DNA from: Marinilactibacillus sp036039175
GTDB lineage: Bacteria > Bacillota > Bacilli > Lactobacillales > Carnobacteriaceae_A
Direction: 5' to 3'
NCBI RefSeq assembly: GCF_036039175.1
Contig: NZ_JAYXKP010000004.1
Location: 179,276 to 243,275, forward strand
DNA: 64,000 bases
Part shown: piece by piece, positions 1 to 8,929 of the stretch
Position numbering within the stretch: position 1 is the first letter of the stretch
Layout of the letters: each line of letters starts with the position of its first letter
The notes under the pieces: model-generated
Databases searched by the model: none
What the model was told of the DNA's origin: nothing
The model's input: the letters and a program-made list of their open reading frames with translations, nothing else
Made by a program: the position numbers and the translations under genes

Positions 1-45
1 GTTCGTACGCAAGTTCCAATTCCGCTGATTGAGGAGATTAAATGA
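1..45 (+). CDS. 3' end of an upstream gene (partial)
   Basis: Frame 1 is open from the first base and reads VRTQVPIPLIEEIK before a TGA at 43-45. The stop overlaps the ATG of the next gene in an ATGA arrangement, and the GAGGAG ribosome site of that gene lies inside this tail. This is typical of translationally coupled genes, so an upstream gene in the same operon probably ends here. The fourteen visible residues are too few to identify the product. Confidence 0.5.
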   Translation, partial: VRTQVPIPLIEEIK

Positions 46-1358
46 AAATACTGATTAAAAATGTTCACGTATTGACGATGGATATAGAAAAAAGTGAATA
101 CCCAAAGGGCTATGTTTTAATAGAAGATCGTGATATTTCTTCTGTTGGGAGTATGGAAAATCTTCCTGAAAAGGTGGAAGATATAGAAGTCATTGATGGG
201 CATCAGGCCATTGCTATGCCAGGGATGATTAATACCCATACACACGTTGGGATGATTCCTTTTCGGTCACTAGGAGATGATTATCCGGATCGTTTACGCC
301 GGTTTCTATTTCCCTTAGAAAAGGACTGTATGACCGCTGAGCTGGCCTATCACAGCGGGAAATATGCAATTGCAGAAATGCAATTGGCCGGGGTGACAAC
401 TTTTATGGATATGTACTACTTTGAAGACGCGATAGCACAAGCAACCGAAGAGATGGGGTCGCGTGCCATTTTAGGAGAAACTGTGATTGATTTTCCAACT
501 TGTGATGCAGAGGCTGCACATGGAGGACTTAATTACGCGCGCACATTTATTCCAAAGTGGTTAAACCATGAACTCATTACACCAGCCATTGCCCCACATG
601 CCCCTAATACAAATAGTCCAGAAGCTTTGCAAGAAGCGGTTCAGTTATCTGAAATGTATCAAGTACCCATTACGATGCATGTTTCAGAGATGGACTATGA
701 ACAAGAGTACTTCCAGAATACTTTTGGTCAGACCCCCGTTGAGTTTCTCTCTAGTATTGGTGCATTAACCAAGAGGTTCATAGCGGCTCACTGTATTCAT
801 TTGAGTGATAAAGATATTGAATTACTGGAGGAACATAAAGTGAGTGTTGCGCATTGTATCGGGGCGAACACGAAATCAGCAAAAGGTGTAGCGAGAGTTA
901 AAGATTTACTGGAAAAAGGGATACCGGTTGGTTTAGGAACGGACGGTCCAAGCAGTGGAAATACCCTAGACTTGTTTACACAAATGAAGCTTTTTGCAAA
1001 TTTCCATAAAACCACTTTAAAAGATAGGGGTGCCTTTTTAGCATCTGAGATTGTAGAACTCGCTACGATAGGCGGGGCAAAAGTATTAGGTTTACAAGAT
1101 AAAGTTGGGTCACTGGAAGCTGGTAAAAAAGCGGATATCGTATTAATCGAAACACAATCCGTTAATATGTTTCCGATATTCGATCCCTATGCGGCCTTAG
1201 TTTACTCAGCGAATGCCAGTAATGTTCAGGATGTCTTCATAAATGGGAAGAGAAAAATCAAAAATAAACAACTGAATGAAAATAATTTGAATACATTACG
1301 CCAAAATCTTTTTGAGCAGATGGAGAATTTTACCGCTAGCGCTAAAGATCGTCTTTAA
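42..1358 (+). CDS. Amidohydrolase, MTA/SAH deaminase (chlorohydrolase) type
   Basis: A 438-residue metal-dependent hydrolase of the amidohydrolase superfamily. The metal-binding HTH motif follows MPGMINTHTHVGM near residue 65. Later metal ligands are visible in TMHVSEM (about 212), AAHCIHLS (about 249) and LGTDGPSSGN (about 299). The C-terminus returns to the beta-sandwich with GSLEAGKKADIVLI, usual for cytosolic nucleoside and guanine deaminases. The closest families are 5-methylthioadenosine/S-adenosylhomocysteine deaminases and SsnA-like proteins, which deaminate the adenine ring and release ammonia. The exact substrate cannot be read from sequence. A GAGGAG site lies 5 bases before the ATG, and the start overlaps the stop of the preceding gene. 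A hairpin terminator follows. Confidence 0.85.
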   Translation: MKILIKNVHVLTMDIEKSEYPKGYVLIEDRDISSVGSMENLPEKVEDIEVIDGHQAIAMPGMINTHTHVGMIPFRSLGDDYPDRLRRFLFPLEKDCMTAELAYHSGKYAIAEMQLAGVTTFMDMYYFEDAIAQATEEMGSRAILGETVIDFPTCDAEAAHGGLNYARTFIPKWLNHELITPAIAPHAPNTNSPEALQEAVQLSEMYQVPITMHVSEMDYEQEYFQNTFGQTPVEFLSSIGALTKRFIAAHCIHLSDKDIELLEEHKVSVAHCIGANTKSAKGVARVKDLLEKGIPVGLGTDGPSSGNTLDLFTQMKLFANFHKTTLKDRGAFLASEIVELATIGGAKVLGLQDKVGSLEAGKKADIVLIETQSVNMFPIFDPYAALVYSANASNVQDVFINGKRKIKNKQLNENNLNTLRQNLFEQMENFTASAKDRL

Positions 1359-1366
1359 AACACAGA

Positions 1367-1417
1367 AAGACCCTGTGACTCACTAAGTATATTTGCTTAG
1401 TCAGTACAGGGTCTTTT
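1367..1417. terminator. Bidirectional intrinsic terminator
   Basis: Inverted repeat AAGACCCTGT / ACAGGGTCTT extended inward by GACTCACTAAG / CTTAGTCAGT, with TTTT on the right. It sits between the convergent amidohydrolase and glvA genes and can serve both strands. Confidence 0.85.
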
Positions 1418-1432
1418 CATTAGGTGCAATGA

Positions 1433-2761
1433 TTAGGTTAATTCTGGCCAGAAGCCTTTGTTTGCTTCAATTAAGTCATCGAGCAAGCCTTTTGCAACGC
1501 CCGCACTTGGGACAGTTTTAGATAACGTCAGAGCTTGCCATAATTTTAAATAGCTGCCTTCTATATAGGCTTCAACAACCATTTTTTCTACAGTAACTTG
1601 TTGATACATCAACGTTTTCTCAAATTCTGGAATTTTACCTTGTGCAAGTGGCTCTGGTCCATCAACGCCAACAAGGCAAGGGACTTCAACCATTGTGTCG
1701 TCAGGAAAGTTAGCGATAGCGCCGTTATTTTCAACAATCATCAACATTCTCTCATGTGTGTTGAATGCAATCGCCCGTGCAAGATCAACAATAAAAGATG
1801 CGTGGCTGTCGATATGGAACTCATCACCAGCAGCTGTTCCTTTTTCAGTAATGGTACGAGCAGCATCGAACACTTCTTTTTCACGGCCGTTCATAACTTC
1901 GTTAGCCCGTGTATAAGAACAATCAGAATGACTGACTTCATCGTCTGGATACAGATAGTATTTCAGGTAGGTATTTGGTAAATATCTTGGGTTAACAGCC
2001 AGTAAGTCTTTAGCTTTTTTATGCGTTTGTTGCCAACTTGGATCTGTATGTTGTGTTTCTACCTCTACAGATGTCAAATAGCCATTTTCAGCCACGTACT
2101 CGCGAATTTGATCAAGATATTCATGACCACTTTTATCTTTGATACTTGTCCACCAGCCAAAGTGGTTTAATCCAAAGTAACGCACTTCTAGTTCGTCTGG
2201 CGTTTTACCAACGATTTGAGACATTCTTCTCAGTGTTCCAACGGGCATATCACAAATATTTAGGACTTTTGAATCAGGACGCATTACACGGCACGCTTCT
2301 GCAACGATTGCTGCAGGGTTTGAGTAGTTCAGCATCCAGCAGTCGGGAGAATATTTTTCCATCAGATCAATTAATTCAATCATTCCACCGATACTTCTCA
2401 AGCCGTATGCAATTCCACCAGGACCACAAGTCTCTTGTCCAATAACACCATGATTTAAAGGGATTTTTTCGTCTTGTTCCCGCATTGCATATTTTCCGAC
2501 ACGGATGTGGGCCATACAGAAATCAACATCTGTGAATGCTTCTTCTGGATCTGTTGTGAAAGAGAAATCTATATCTGGCGCTTGTTCTTTCATCAAAATA
2601 GCAAGGGCTTTCCCCAAGGTTGCTTGTCGTTCCTCATCATTATCGTACAATTTCAATGTGCGTAATGGGAAACGGTCCAGATTTTCTAATAACATTCGAA
2701 CGATTCCTGGTGTGAATGTGCTTCCTCCACCTGCAATAACGACTGAAAACTTTTTATCCAT
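1433..2761 (-). CDS. glvA: 6-phospho-alpha-glucosidase (GH4)
   Basis: Hydrolyses maltose-6-phosphate (and related 6-phospho-alpha-glucosides) made by the PTS to glucose and glucose-6-phosphate in the cytoplasm. It is a GH4 enzyme that needs NAD and a divalent metal. The N-terminus MDKKFSVVIAGGGSTFTPG is the nucleotide-binding loop. VGQETCGPGG, MLNYSNPAA, ICDMPVG (the CxxP metal site) and LNHFGWW are family landmarks, and the whole chain closely resembles Bacillus subtilis GlvA. The start is placed at the internal ATG at 2761 because GGAGGAG precedes it by 9 bases, giving 442 residues, the usual length; an upstream in-frame ATG at 2788 lacks such a site. It is the second gene after glvC, about 30 bases downstream. 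Alternative name: malA/malH. Confidence 0.93.
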   Translation of the reverse strand: MDKKFSVVIAGGGSTFTPGIVRMLLENLDRFPLRTLKLYDNDEERQATLGKALAILMKEQAPDIDFSFTTDPEEAFTDVDFCMAHIRVGKYAMREQDEKIPLNHGVIGQETCGPGGIAYGLRSIGGMIELIDLMEKYSPDCWMLNYSNPAAIVAEACRVMRPDSKVLNICDMPVGTLRRMSQIVGKTPDELEVRYFGLNHFGWWTSIKDKSGHEYLDQIREYVAENGYLTSVEVETQHTDPSWQQTHKKAKDLLAVNPRYLPNTYLKYYLYPDDEVSHSDCSYTRANEVMNGREKEVFDAARTITEKGTAAGDEFHIDSHASFIVDLARAIAFNTHERMLMIVENNGAIANFPDDTMVEVPCLVGVDGPEPLAQGKIPEFEKTLMYQQVTVEKMVVEAYIEGSYLKLWQALTLSKTVPSAGVAKGLLDDLIEANKGFWPELT

Positions 2762-2790
2762 TTTATTTTTCTCCTCCATGAGTTCCATTT

Positions 2791-4404
2791 TTATTCTTCT
2801 GGGTCACGACCAAGATACTGTTCAACAGACCTCCGGACGCTATTGACTTGTAAGCCGTATACGACTTGTACATTATGATCTTTTACAATGACACCACTTG
2901 CCCCTGTATCAGCACGTAGCGTTTGTTCATCCACTAATCCTGGATCTTTCAAGGTCAATCTTAATCGGGTATAACAGTTTGTAATAGTATCAATATTGTC
3001 TGGTCCACCGAGTGCTTGAACAATCAACGGAGCTGAGCCTGATTCTTTTTCGGTCTCTTTATCGCCAACAACGGAATTGACCATTTGACCAGATTTAGCT
3101 GCGTGATAATCTTTTTTAGAATACAGTTTGGTTTCTTGCGTAGCTTCTTCTCGTCCAATCGTCCGGAAATTGAATTTTGTGATCAAGAAACGGAAGAGCA
3201 AGTAGTATAGAACAAAGTAGAGTACACCAACAAGAATGAATAGCGGCCATCTCGTACGTTCGATTCCGAGTGGTAAATTGTATAAAAGGAAATCGATAAA
3301 ACCGTTTGGTCCGATGGCTCTGACATTTAATAAATTCAATGTCACCATACTTAAACCACTCAAAACAGAGTGAATAACGAATAAGACAGGCGCGATAAAC
3401 ATAAAGGAGAATTCAATCGGTTCTGTTACACCAGCAATAAATGAAGTAAAAACTGCTGGGATTAAAATTGCTTTTGCTTTCGCTTTGTTTTCAGGTTTAG
3501 CTGTGTGATACATAGCCAAACAAGCACCGACTAGACCAAACATTTTTGAGATCCCACGAGCATCCCAGATGACACTTTCAGATAGAACACGGATAGATGG
3601 ATCAGCCATCTCAGCAAAGTAAATATTACGAGCACCTTCAAAGACTTCGCCACCTATTTCAGCGACACCACCAAGTGATGTATATAAGAAAGGTGTGTAA
3701 ATCAAGTGATGCAAACCAGTTGGGATGAGTAATCGTTCGAGGGTACCATATAAGAACAAACCAAAGTTTCCAGTTTGATTGATAAATGTACCAGTAGAGT
3801 CAATGCCTGATTGAATAACTGGCCAAACGTAACTCATTAAAATAGCGGATATGACTACAATAGGAATGAGAACAATAAATACGAATCTTGATCCGCCATA
3901 AATTTGGAAGGCATTGTCAAATTCTTTATCAGCGAACATATTGTGGATAATAGCAGTCACAACACCGAGAATAATGCCTAAAAAGACGCCCATATCCAGT
4001 ACCTGAACACCTAATACCATGGCTTGTCCAGAACCTCTTAATGCTTCAGGATCGACAAGTAGTTCATTGAAGAGTAAAAAGTTATTCATCGCATAAATGA
4101 AAACTAAGAAGCCTAGTAATGCTGTAAATCCAGCTTCTGCTTTCTTCTTATCTGCTAGACCTGTTGCAATCCCTACACAAAAAATCAGTCCAAGGTTTGT
4201 CAAGATAGAGACCAAAGATCCTGATAAGACAGTTCCGAATCCCATTGTGATCGGATTGTCTAGAAACGGAAAAGTTTCAATCAACTGTGCATTGGTAAAG
4301 AGATTCCCGATCGCAATCAGTAAACCGGCAATTGGTAAGATCAATACGGGTATGAACATCGCTTTTGCAAAGCGCTGCATCCCATTCATCAATTTGTCTT
4401 TCAT
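2791..4404 (-). CDS. glvC: PTS maltose/alpha-glucoside transporter subunit IICB
   Basis: Membrane permease that imports and phosphorylates maltose or related alpha-glucosides. The 537 residues start with an EIIC domain of about ten membrane segments. It contains the conserved stretches GLHHLIYTPFLYTSLGG and AGVTEPIEFSFMFIAP. After a linker near 420-455 comes an EIIB domain with the phosphorylated cysteine in NCYTRLR (about C477). No EIIA domain is present, so a EIIA-Glc elsewhere is needed, as for GlvC/MalP-type systems. The ATG has GGAGG upstream. The transcript continues into glvA. A cre-like site and a -10 box lie upstream, fitting catabolite repression. Confidence 0.92.
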   Translation of the reverse strand: MKDKLMNGMQRFAKAMFIPVLILPIAGLLIAIGNLFTNAQLIETFPFLDNPITMGFGTVLSGSLVSILTNLGLIFCVGIATGLADKKKAEAGFTALLGFLVFIYAMNNFLLFNELLVDPEALRGSGQAMVLGVQVLDMGVFLGIILGVVTAIIHNMFADKEFDNAFQIYGGSRFVFIVLIPIVVISAILMSYVWPVIQSGIDSTGTFINQTGNFGLFLYGTLERLLIPTGLHHLIYTPFLYTSLGGVAEIGGEVFEGARNIYFAEMADPSIRVLSESVIWDARGISKMFGLVGACLAMYHTAKPENKAKAKAILIPAVFTSFIAGVTEPIEFSFMFIAPVLFVIHSVLSGLSMVTLNLLNVRAIGPNGFIDFLLYNLPLGIERTRWPLFILVGVLYFVLYYLLFRFLITKFNFRTIGREEATQETKLYSKKDYHAAKSGQMVNSVVGDKETEKESGSAPLIVQALGGPDNIDTITNCYTRLRLTLKDPGLVDEQTLRADTGASGVIVKDHNVQVVYGLQVNSVRRSVEQYLGRDPEE

Positions 4405-4482
4405 TATTTTCCTCCAATACGATTTTGTTCATTCCTGTTCAGTCCAGTACGGAAATGAATAAGAATGACCTTTGTTATGAGT

Positions 4483-4505
4483 AGTATAACGTGTAAGCGG
4501 TTATA
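4483..4505 (-). promoter_or_regulatory. glvC promoter -10 with cre-like site
   Basis: On the minus strand a TATACT hexamer (4483-4488) is preceded by a 14-base site read on the plus strand as TGTAAGCGGTTATA (4492-4505). This matches the cre consensus TGWAANCGNTNWCA at all but one position. It lies where the -35/-10 spacer would be, so CcpA binding would block transcription. The -35 hexamer itself is poor. Confidence 0.55.
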
Positions 4506-4521
4506 GTGTTAGCGTTTTACA

Positions 4522-4560
4522 TACAAAAGAAACGTGTTTCCTGATTAGGAAACACGTTTC
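4522..4560 (-). terminator. Terminator after the RpiR-type regulator
   Basis: Perfect 13-bp inverted repeat GAAACGTGTTTCC / GGAAACACGTTTC with a 6-base loop (4529-4560). On the minus strand it is followed by TTTTGT. It ends the minus-strand regulator transcript before the glvC promoter. Confidence 0.75.
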
Positions 4561-4569
4561 ATAAAATGA

Positions 4570-5338
4570 TTAAGTATTTGATTGATTCAGATACTGTTCT
4601 ACAATGGATTCAAAGGACAAGAGCACACCGGGGAAAAACAAGTTCGGTAACATATTGCGGTCATCCAATTTATGGAAATCATAAACTTGAATATTCAAAT
4701 CGGACAATAAACCAATTCGATTCTCGACTTCTCGAGTAAAAGAAACTGTATAAATATTAGCTTCTTTCGCAGTCTGCAGCTTCTGGTAAACTTGTTTTGT
4801 TTCACCAGATTTAGATACAACAATCATGGCTCCGATGTCTTCTAAATTATTTTCGAAGACGCCAATGGAGTCAGAGCCACTCGCTAGTATAGCTTTTCTA
4901 CCAAGTACGAGTAATTTTTTATAAATATATTCTGCTGTGATTTGTGAAAATCCAGTGGCGTAGATAAAAATGTATTGGTGCTTCAAGAGTAGTACGTTAT
5001 CGATAAATTGTTGCGTCGTCTCGGTTGAGCAGTTTCTTATAATTGATTTTAAATCGGTGCTTAAAATCGTTTCTTAAAATCGTTTCTTCTGAATCAACAG
5101 AACTATATTCAGCTTTTTTTATGATTGGTAACAAAGAATAATACATATCTGTAAAACCTGTATACCCCAATTTTTTAGATAAGCGAATAACGGAGGCAGG
5201 GGAGGTGAAAGTCGCTTTAGCCAAAGCTCGGACACCCATCTCTTGGACAGTATCGATATGTTCAACGAAGTACTTGAAAATTTCTTCTTCAAGAGAAGTT
5301 AAACGCTTTTCAGCTGTTAATTTGTTTAAATCAATCAT
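4570..5338 (-). pseudogene. glvR: RpiR/GlvR-type regulator split by a 13-bp tandem duplication
   Basis: Two adjacent minus-strand reading frames make up one RpiR-family regulator. The 5' part (5338-4997, 113 residues) carries the helix-turn-helix (ATFTSPASVIRLSKKLGYTGF). The 3' part (from about 4986 to 4570) carries the SIS sugar-phosphate domain (IYATGFSQITAEYIYKKL, SGETKQVYQKL). At 5061-5086 the 13-mer TTAAAATCGTTTC occurs twice in tandem. Removing one copy restores a single frame across the junction, reading SEETILSTDLKSIIRNCS into TETTQQFIDNVLLLKHQYIF, with 251 residues in total, the normal GlvR length. As it stands the protein is truncated before the sensor domain. Its position beside glvC-glvA says it was their regulator. 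The lesion could be a fixed mutation, a reversible slippage event or, less likely, an assembly artefact. Confidence 0.88.
5060..5088. repeat. 13-bp tandem duplication inside glvR
   Basis: Two exact copies of TTAAAATCGTTTC at 5061-5073 and 5074-5086, with the match extending one base left and two bases right. Thirteen is not a multiple of three, so the duplication shifts the frame of the regulator gene. Confidence 0.95.
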
Positions 5339-5356
5339 GGGTAGACTCCTCTACTG

Positions 5357-6208
5357 TTAGATTCTACGATTTTGAATCGCTTTACGGACTTTAGTGATAG
5401 AGGCTTTTCCTTTTTCTTCTATTTGCATCATAATACTGACGTAAAGCGCATCTAAAAGACTAAGTTGCGCAATTCTTGAGGAGAGCGCTTCAGAACGGTA
5501 GTCTGTTTCTTCGGACAATGTGTGTAAAGCATAATCGACTTGATCATTTAAGGGTGACTGGGTAAAACTTGTTATCCCAATGGTTGGGACATTATTTTGT
5601 TTGAAAATATCTACCAATTCTAGAATATCCTTTGAGTGACCGGTGTGAGAAATAAGAATAGCCACATCTGCAGAAGTTAGTTGGGAGGCAGACATCAATT
5701 GCATGTGAGCATCAATTTGCGCAGAAACGGATAGACCGGTACGAATGAATTTATGATACCCATCAAGTGCGATTACGTTGGATCCGCCGAAACCGAATAG
5801 TTCAATTCTGTTTGCATGAAGGAGCACATCAATGGCTTGTTTGAATTGTGCTTCGTCTAGAACGGTCAATGTGTCTTCAAGTGTTTTCATGTTGGATTCA
5901 AACACTTTTCTAATAATCGTACGGGAATCATCATCAACAGATACAAGCTCGTGAATATCTTGAAGCGTCTCTGTTTGTTCAGAAGCTAAGGCGATCTTCA
6001 TATCTTGAAAGCCATTATACTGGATTCTTTTACAAAATCGGAAGACCGTCGAATCCGCCAACTGAGTGTCTGCAGCAATTTGTGTAATCGTTCCATGAAT
6101 GATTTTTTCAGGATGATTTAAAATATAATCCGCCAATCGTTTCTCCTTTTCACTGAAAGAGGCATAAAGTGATCGGATTCTAATTTTACAGCTTTGAGTA
6201 GGTGCCAT
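5357..6208 (-). CDS. MurR/RpiR-family transcriptional regulator
   Basis: A 283-residue sugar-phosphate-responsive regulator. The N-terminal HTH_6 domain (residues about 1-77) contains LADYILNHPEKI and the recognition region TQLADSTVFRFCKRIQYNGF. The C-terminal SIS domain (about 125-255) contains IELFGFGGSNVIALDGYHKF and AILISHTGHSKDILEL. The ATG is preceded by AAAGGAG at 11 bases. The gene is divergent from 6-phosphogluconate dehydrogenase and gluconokinase, so control of gluconate use by 6-phosphogluconate or a similar effector is the likeliest role. It ends 18 bases before the broken glvR gene and is probably cotranscribed with it, so a role in the maltose PTS operon is also possible. Confidence 0.88.
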   Translation of the reverse strand: MAPTQSCKIRIRSLYASFSEKEKRLADYILNHPEKIIHGTITQIAADTQLADSTVFRFCKRIQYNGFQDMKIALASEQTETLQDIHELVSVDDDSRTIIRKVFESNMKTLEDTLTVLDEAQFKQAIDVLLHANRIELFGFGGSNVIALDGYHKFIRTGLSVSAQIDAHMQLMSASQLTSADVAILISHTGHSKDILELVDIFKQNNVPTIGITSFTQSPLNDQVDYALHTLSEETDYRSEALSSRIAQLSLLDALYVSIMMQIEEKGKASITKVRKAIQNRRI

Positions 6209-6286
6209 GATTTCGTTAACTCCTTTATGAATTGTAGTTCTATTATAAATAGAAACAGAGAGAAAGAAAATATTTTTATATTAAAC

Positions 6287-6336
6287 TTGAATAAAATAAT
6301 ATTCTTTTATATACTGACGTCATGGAATAATATTTC
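6287..6336 (+). promoter_or_regulatory. gnd promoter with repeated AT-rich operator motif
   Basis: TTGAAT (6287-6292) and TATACT (6310-6315) are separated by exactly 17 bases. The nonamer AATAATATT occurs inside the spacer (about 6295-6303) and again downstream at 6326-6334; each copy is followed by C/T and a T-rich stretch. Two copies flanking the -10 box are what a repressor operator would look like. The divergent RpiR gene is the obvious candidate. The operator assignment is inference. Confidence 0.6.
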
Positions 6337-6352
6337 TTTGGAGGGTGAAGAT

Positions 6353-7255
6353 ATGAAATTAGCAATTATGGGACTAGGGAAAATGGGATTCAATTTAATG
6401 CAAAATGCGCTCAAACAAAATCATGAGGTTGTCTCATATGATGTCAATTTGGAACAAGTGAAACAGGCAGAAGAAAAAGGCGCTCAGGGAGCAGAAACAA
6501 TAGAAGAGATGATCAGACACTTTGATAATCAGAAAATCATCTGGATGATGGTTCCTTCAGGCGATATTACAGAAAATTTGATTACTGAATTAACGCCTCT
6601 TTTGGGTGAAGGAGATATTCTAATTGATGGTGGGAATAGTCATTACAAAGATACGGTAAGAAGATACTCTAAGCTCGCTGAAAAAGGGATTTCATATGTA
6701 GATGTCGGTACAAGTGGAGGAATGGAAGGGGCTTTAGCGGGGGCTTGTACGATGATTGGTGGAGACCGACTTGTTTTCGAAAAACTAGAACCGCTATTCA
6801 AAGATCTCTCCGTAGAAAATGGCTACCTCTATACGGGAGAATCCGGTAGTGGTCACTTTCTTAAAATGATTCATAATGGAATTGAATACGGAATGATGCA
6901 GTCAATTAGTGAAGGTTTTGATATTTTAGAAAAAAGTCCTTATGATTTTGACCATGAAAAAGTAGCGCGTGTATGGAATCATGGTTCTGTTATTCGTTCT
7001 TGGCTAATGGAATTGATGGAGTCGGCTTTCTCTGAAGATCCTAAATTAGATCAAATCAAAGGTGTCGTTCAGGCATCAGGAGAAGGCAAGTGGACAGTGG
7101 AAACAGCGATGGAACTAGAAACGGCAGCACCAGTTATTGCGCTATCACTCATGATGCGAAATCGCTCTTTAGAAACGGATTCGTTTAGTGGGAAAGTGGT
7201 TGCTTCTTTAAGAAATCAGTTTGGTGGACATGCGGTAGAGAAACAACAAGGATAA
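6353..7255 (+). CDS. gnd: 6-phosphogluconate dehydrogenase, decarboxylating, short (YqeC/GntZ-like) form
   Basis: Oxidises and decarboxylates 6-phosphogluconate to ribulose-5-phosphate, generating NAD(P)H. The N-terminus MKLAIMGLGKMGFNLMQN is the dinucleotide fold. The substrate-binding signature is in DGGNSHYKDTVRR (about 96-108), VDVGTSGGMEGA (about 121-132) and KMIHNGIEYGMMQSISEGFD (the catalytic Lys/Asn region, about 167-186). At 300 residues it belongs to the short form rather than the 470-residue form. The ATG at 6353 was chosen because GGAGGG precedes it by 7 bases; an upstream open stretch back to 6194 has no such site and runs through the promoter. Gluconokinase follows, so the pair converts gluconate to pentose phosphate. 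Confidence 0.92.
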   Translation: MKLAIMGLGKMGFNLMQNALKQNHEVVSYDVNLEQVKQAEEKGAQGAETIEEMIRHFDNQKIIWMMVPSGDITENLITELTPLLGEGDILIDGGNSHYKDTVRRYSKLAEKGISYVDVGTSGGMEGALAGACTMIGGDRLVFEKLEPLFKDLSVENGYLYTGESGSGHFLKMIHNGIEYGMMQSISEGFDILEKSPYDFDHEKVARVWNHGSVIRSWLMELMESAFSEDPKLDQIKGVVQASGEGKWTVETAMELETAAPVIALSLMMRNRSLETDSFSGKVVASLRNQFGGHAVEKQQG

Positions 7256-7365
7256 TGAAAACGGATTAATCTTGATTTGTGTTCACTTAGAATCAGGGGT
7301 ATAGTTATACATGAAATCAAGTCATCAGTAGAAATATTGAATTGCATTTGGAAAGGAAAGTCAGT

Positions 7366-8907
7366 GTGGACACATATATGATGGGTGTCGATTTAGGGAC
7401 AACAAGTACAAAAGCTGTCCTATTCGATCAAAAAGGTAAAGTTAAAAGTCAGTCTACGGTAGAGTACCCTTTAAACGTACCAGAACCGGGAGCGGCTGTT
7501 CAAGATCCAACAGAAATACTAGAAGCTGTAAAACGTTCCATCAGAGAGGTCATGGATAGAAGCGGGATTTCTAAAAAGTCATTGAAGCTCATTTCGTTTA
7601 GTGCTGCCATGCATAGCTTGATCGCGATTGATGATGAGGGATTACCCTTGACCCCTTCAATCACTTGGGCGGATCAAAGAAGTGAACCTTACGCAGAAGA
7701 AATCAAAAGCCAAACCGGACTAGAACTCTATAAAAAAACCGGTACACCAATTCATCCGATGTCTCCGTTAACGAATATTTTGTGGATCAGAAAAGATCAA
7801 CCAGAGATTTTTAAACGGACAGCTAAATTTATCGGGATAAAAGAATATATTTTCAATGTATTTTTCAAAGAATATGTTGTTGATCATTCCATTGCTTCCG
7901 CAACAGGATTACTCAACATGTATACGCTCGACTGGGACGAAGAAGCACTAGAAATTGCGGGAATCAGTTCGGATTATTTATCTCGACTCGTTTCGACAAC
8001 GACACAGTTTAAGGGGCTCAATTCAGAGCTTGCGAACGAAATGGGGATTGACCCTGAAGTGCCTTTTATCATTGGAGCAAATGATGGCTGCCTAGCAAAC
8101 TTAGGAGTAGATGCCGTTATGCCAGGAGAAGTTGCGATTACGATTGGGACAAGTGGGGCAATCAGAACCGTTACAGACAAGCCGATTACAGATGAGAAAG
8201 GGAGAACCTTCTGTTATGCGCTGACGGAAAACCACTGGGTCATCGGTGGTCCCGTTAATAATGGTGGAATGGTATTGAGATGGTTAAGAGATGAGTTTTG
8301 CGCTGAAGAAGTACAACAGGCAAAAGCGCTAAATCAAAACCCGTATGACCTGATCACAGACCGAATTGATCAAGTAGCTGCAGGGTCGGAAGGTTTACTG
8401 TTTCACCCTTACTTATCCGGAGAAAGAGCCCCTTCATGGAATGCGAATGCTAGAGGATCCTTCTTCGGACTTGCGATGCACCATAAACGTGACCATATGA
8501 TGCGTGCAGTTCTTGAAGGCATTAATATGAATATGTATATGGTCTTGCTGGCTCTTGAAGAGTTAATTGGAACACCAAAAGAAGTCCGTGCCACCGGTGG
8601 ATTCGCCCATTCGAAAGTTTGGAGACAAATGGTTGCAGATATCTTTGGACATGAAGTCCATGTTCCAGAAACAGTAGAAAGTGCCTGCTTAGGTGCAGCG
8701 ATTCTAGGATTATTTGCGATTGGAGAAATCGACGATCTTTCCGAAGTGAAGAGAATGGTCAAGACGAGATCCATCAACCACCCAAATAAAGAAAAAGGAC
8801 TCGTTTATAAAGAGTTATTGCCTATATTCATTCGGCTAAGTCGATTGTACGAGCAAGAATATCAGTCAGTTGTGGCGTTTCAGAATAAGTACACAAAAAT
8901 AGAATGA
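7366..8907 (+). CDS. gntK: Gluconokinase (FGGY family)
   Basis: Phosphorylates gluconate to 6-phosphogluconate with ATP. The 513 residues have the FGGY/actin-like two-domain layout. GVDLGTTSTKAVLFD near the N-terminus is the phosphate-1 loop. Further landmarks are SITWADQRS, GANDGCLANLGVDAV, ITIGTSGAIRT and the C-terminal FGGY signature region RATGGFAHSKVWRQMVADIFG. Length and sequence agree with Bacillus GntK. The GTG at 7366 is chosen: GGAAAGG lies about 9 bases upstream and the protein then begins VDTYMMGVDLG like its homologues. It follows gnd by 110 bases and probably shares its transcript. No gluconate permease is adjacent. Confidence 0.92.
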   Translation: MDTYMMGVDLGTTSTKAVLFDQKGKVKSQSTVEYPLNVPEPGAAVQDPTEILEAVKRSIREVMDRSGISKKSLKLISFSAAMHSLIAIDDEGLPLTPSITWADQRSEPYAEEIKSQTGLELYKKTGTPIHPMSPLTNILWIRKDQPEIFKRTAKFIGIKEYIFNVFFKEYVVDHSIASATGLLNMYTLDWDEEALEIAGISSDYLSRLVSTTTQFKGLNSELANEMGIDPEVPFIIGANDGCLANLGVDAVMPGEVAITIGTSGAIRTVTDKPITDEKGRTFCYALTENHWVIGGPVNNGGMVLRWLRDEFCAEEVQQAKALNQNPYDLITDRIDQVAAGSEGLLFHPYLSGERAPSWNANARGSFFGLAMHHKRDHMMRAVLEGINMNMYMVLLALEELIGTPKEVRATGGFAHSKVWRQMVADIFGHEVHVPETVESACLGAAILGLFAIGEIDDLSEVKRMVKTRSINHPNKEKGLVYKELLPIFIRLSRLYEQEYQSVVAFQNKYTKIE

Positions 8908-8929
8908 ATTATCGATTTTGATAATGATA

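Noticed and set aside
2146..2846. Plus-strand open frames opposite glvA
   Set aside because: They mirror the GH4 gene, overlap each other, and lack ribosome sites.
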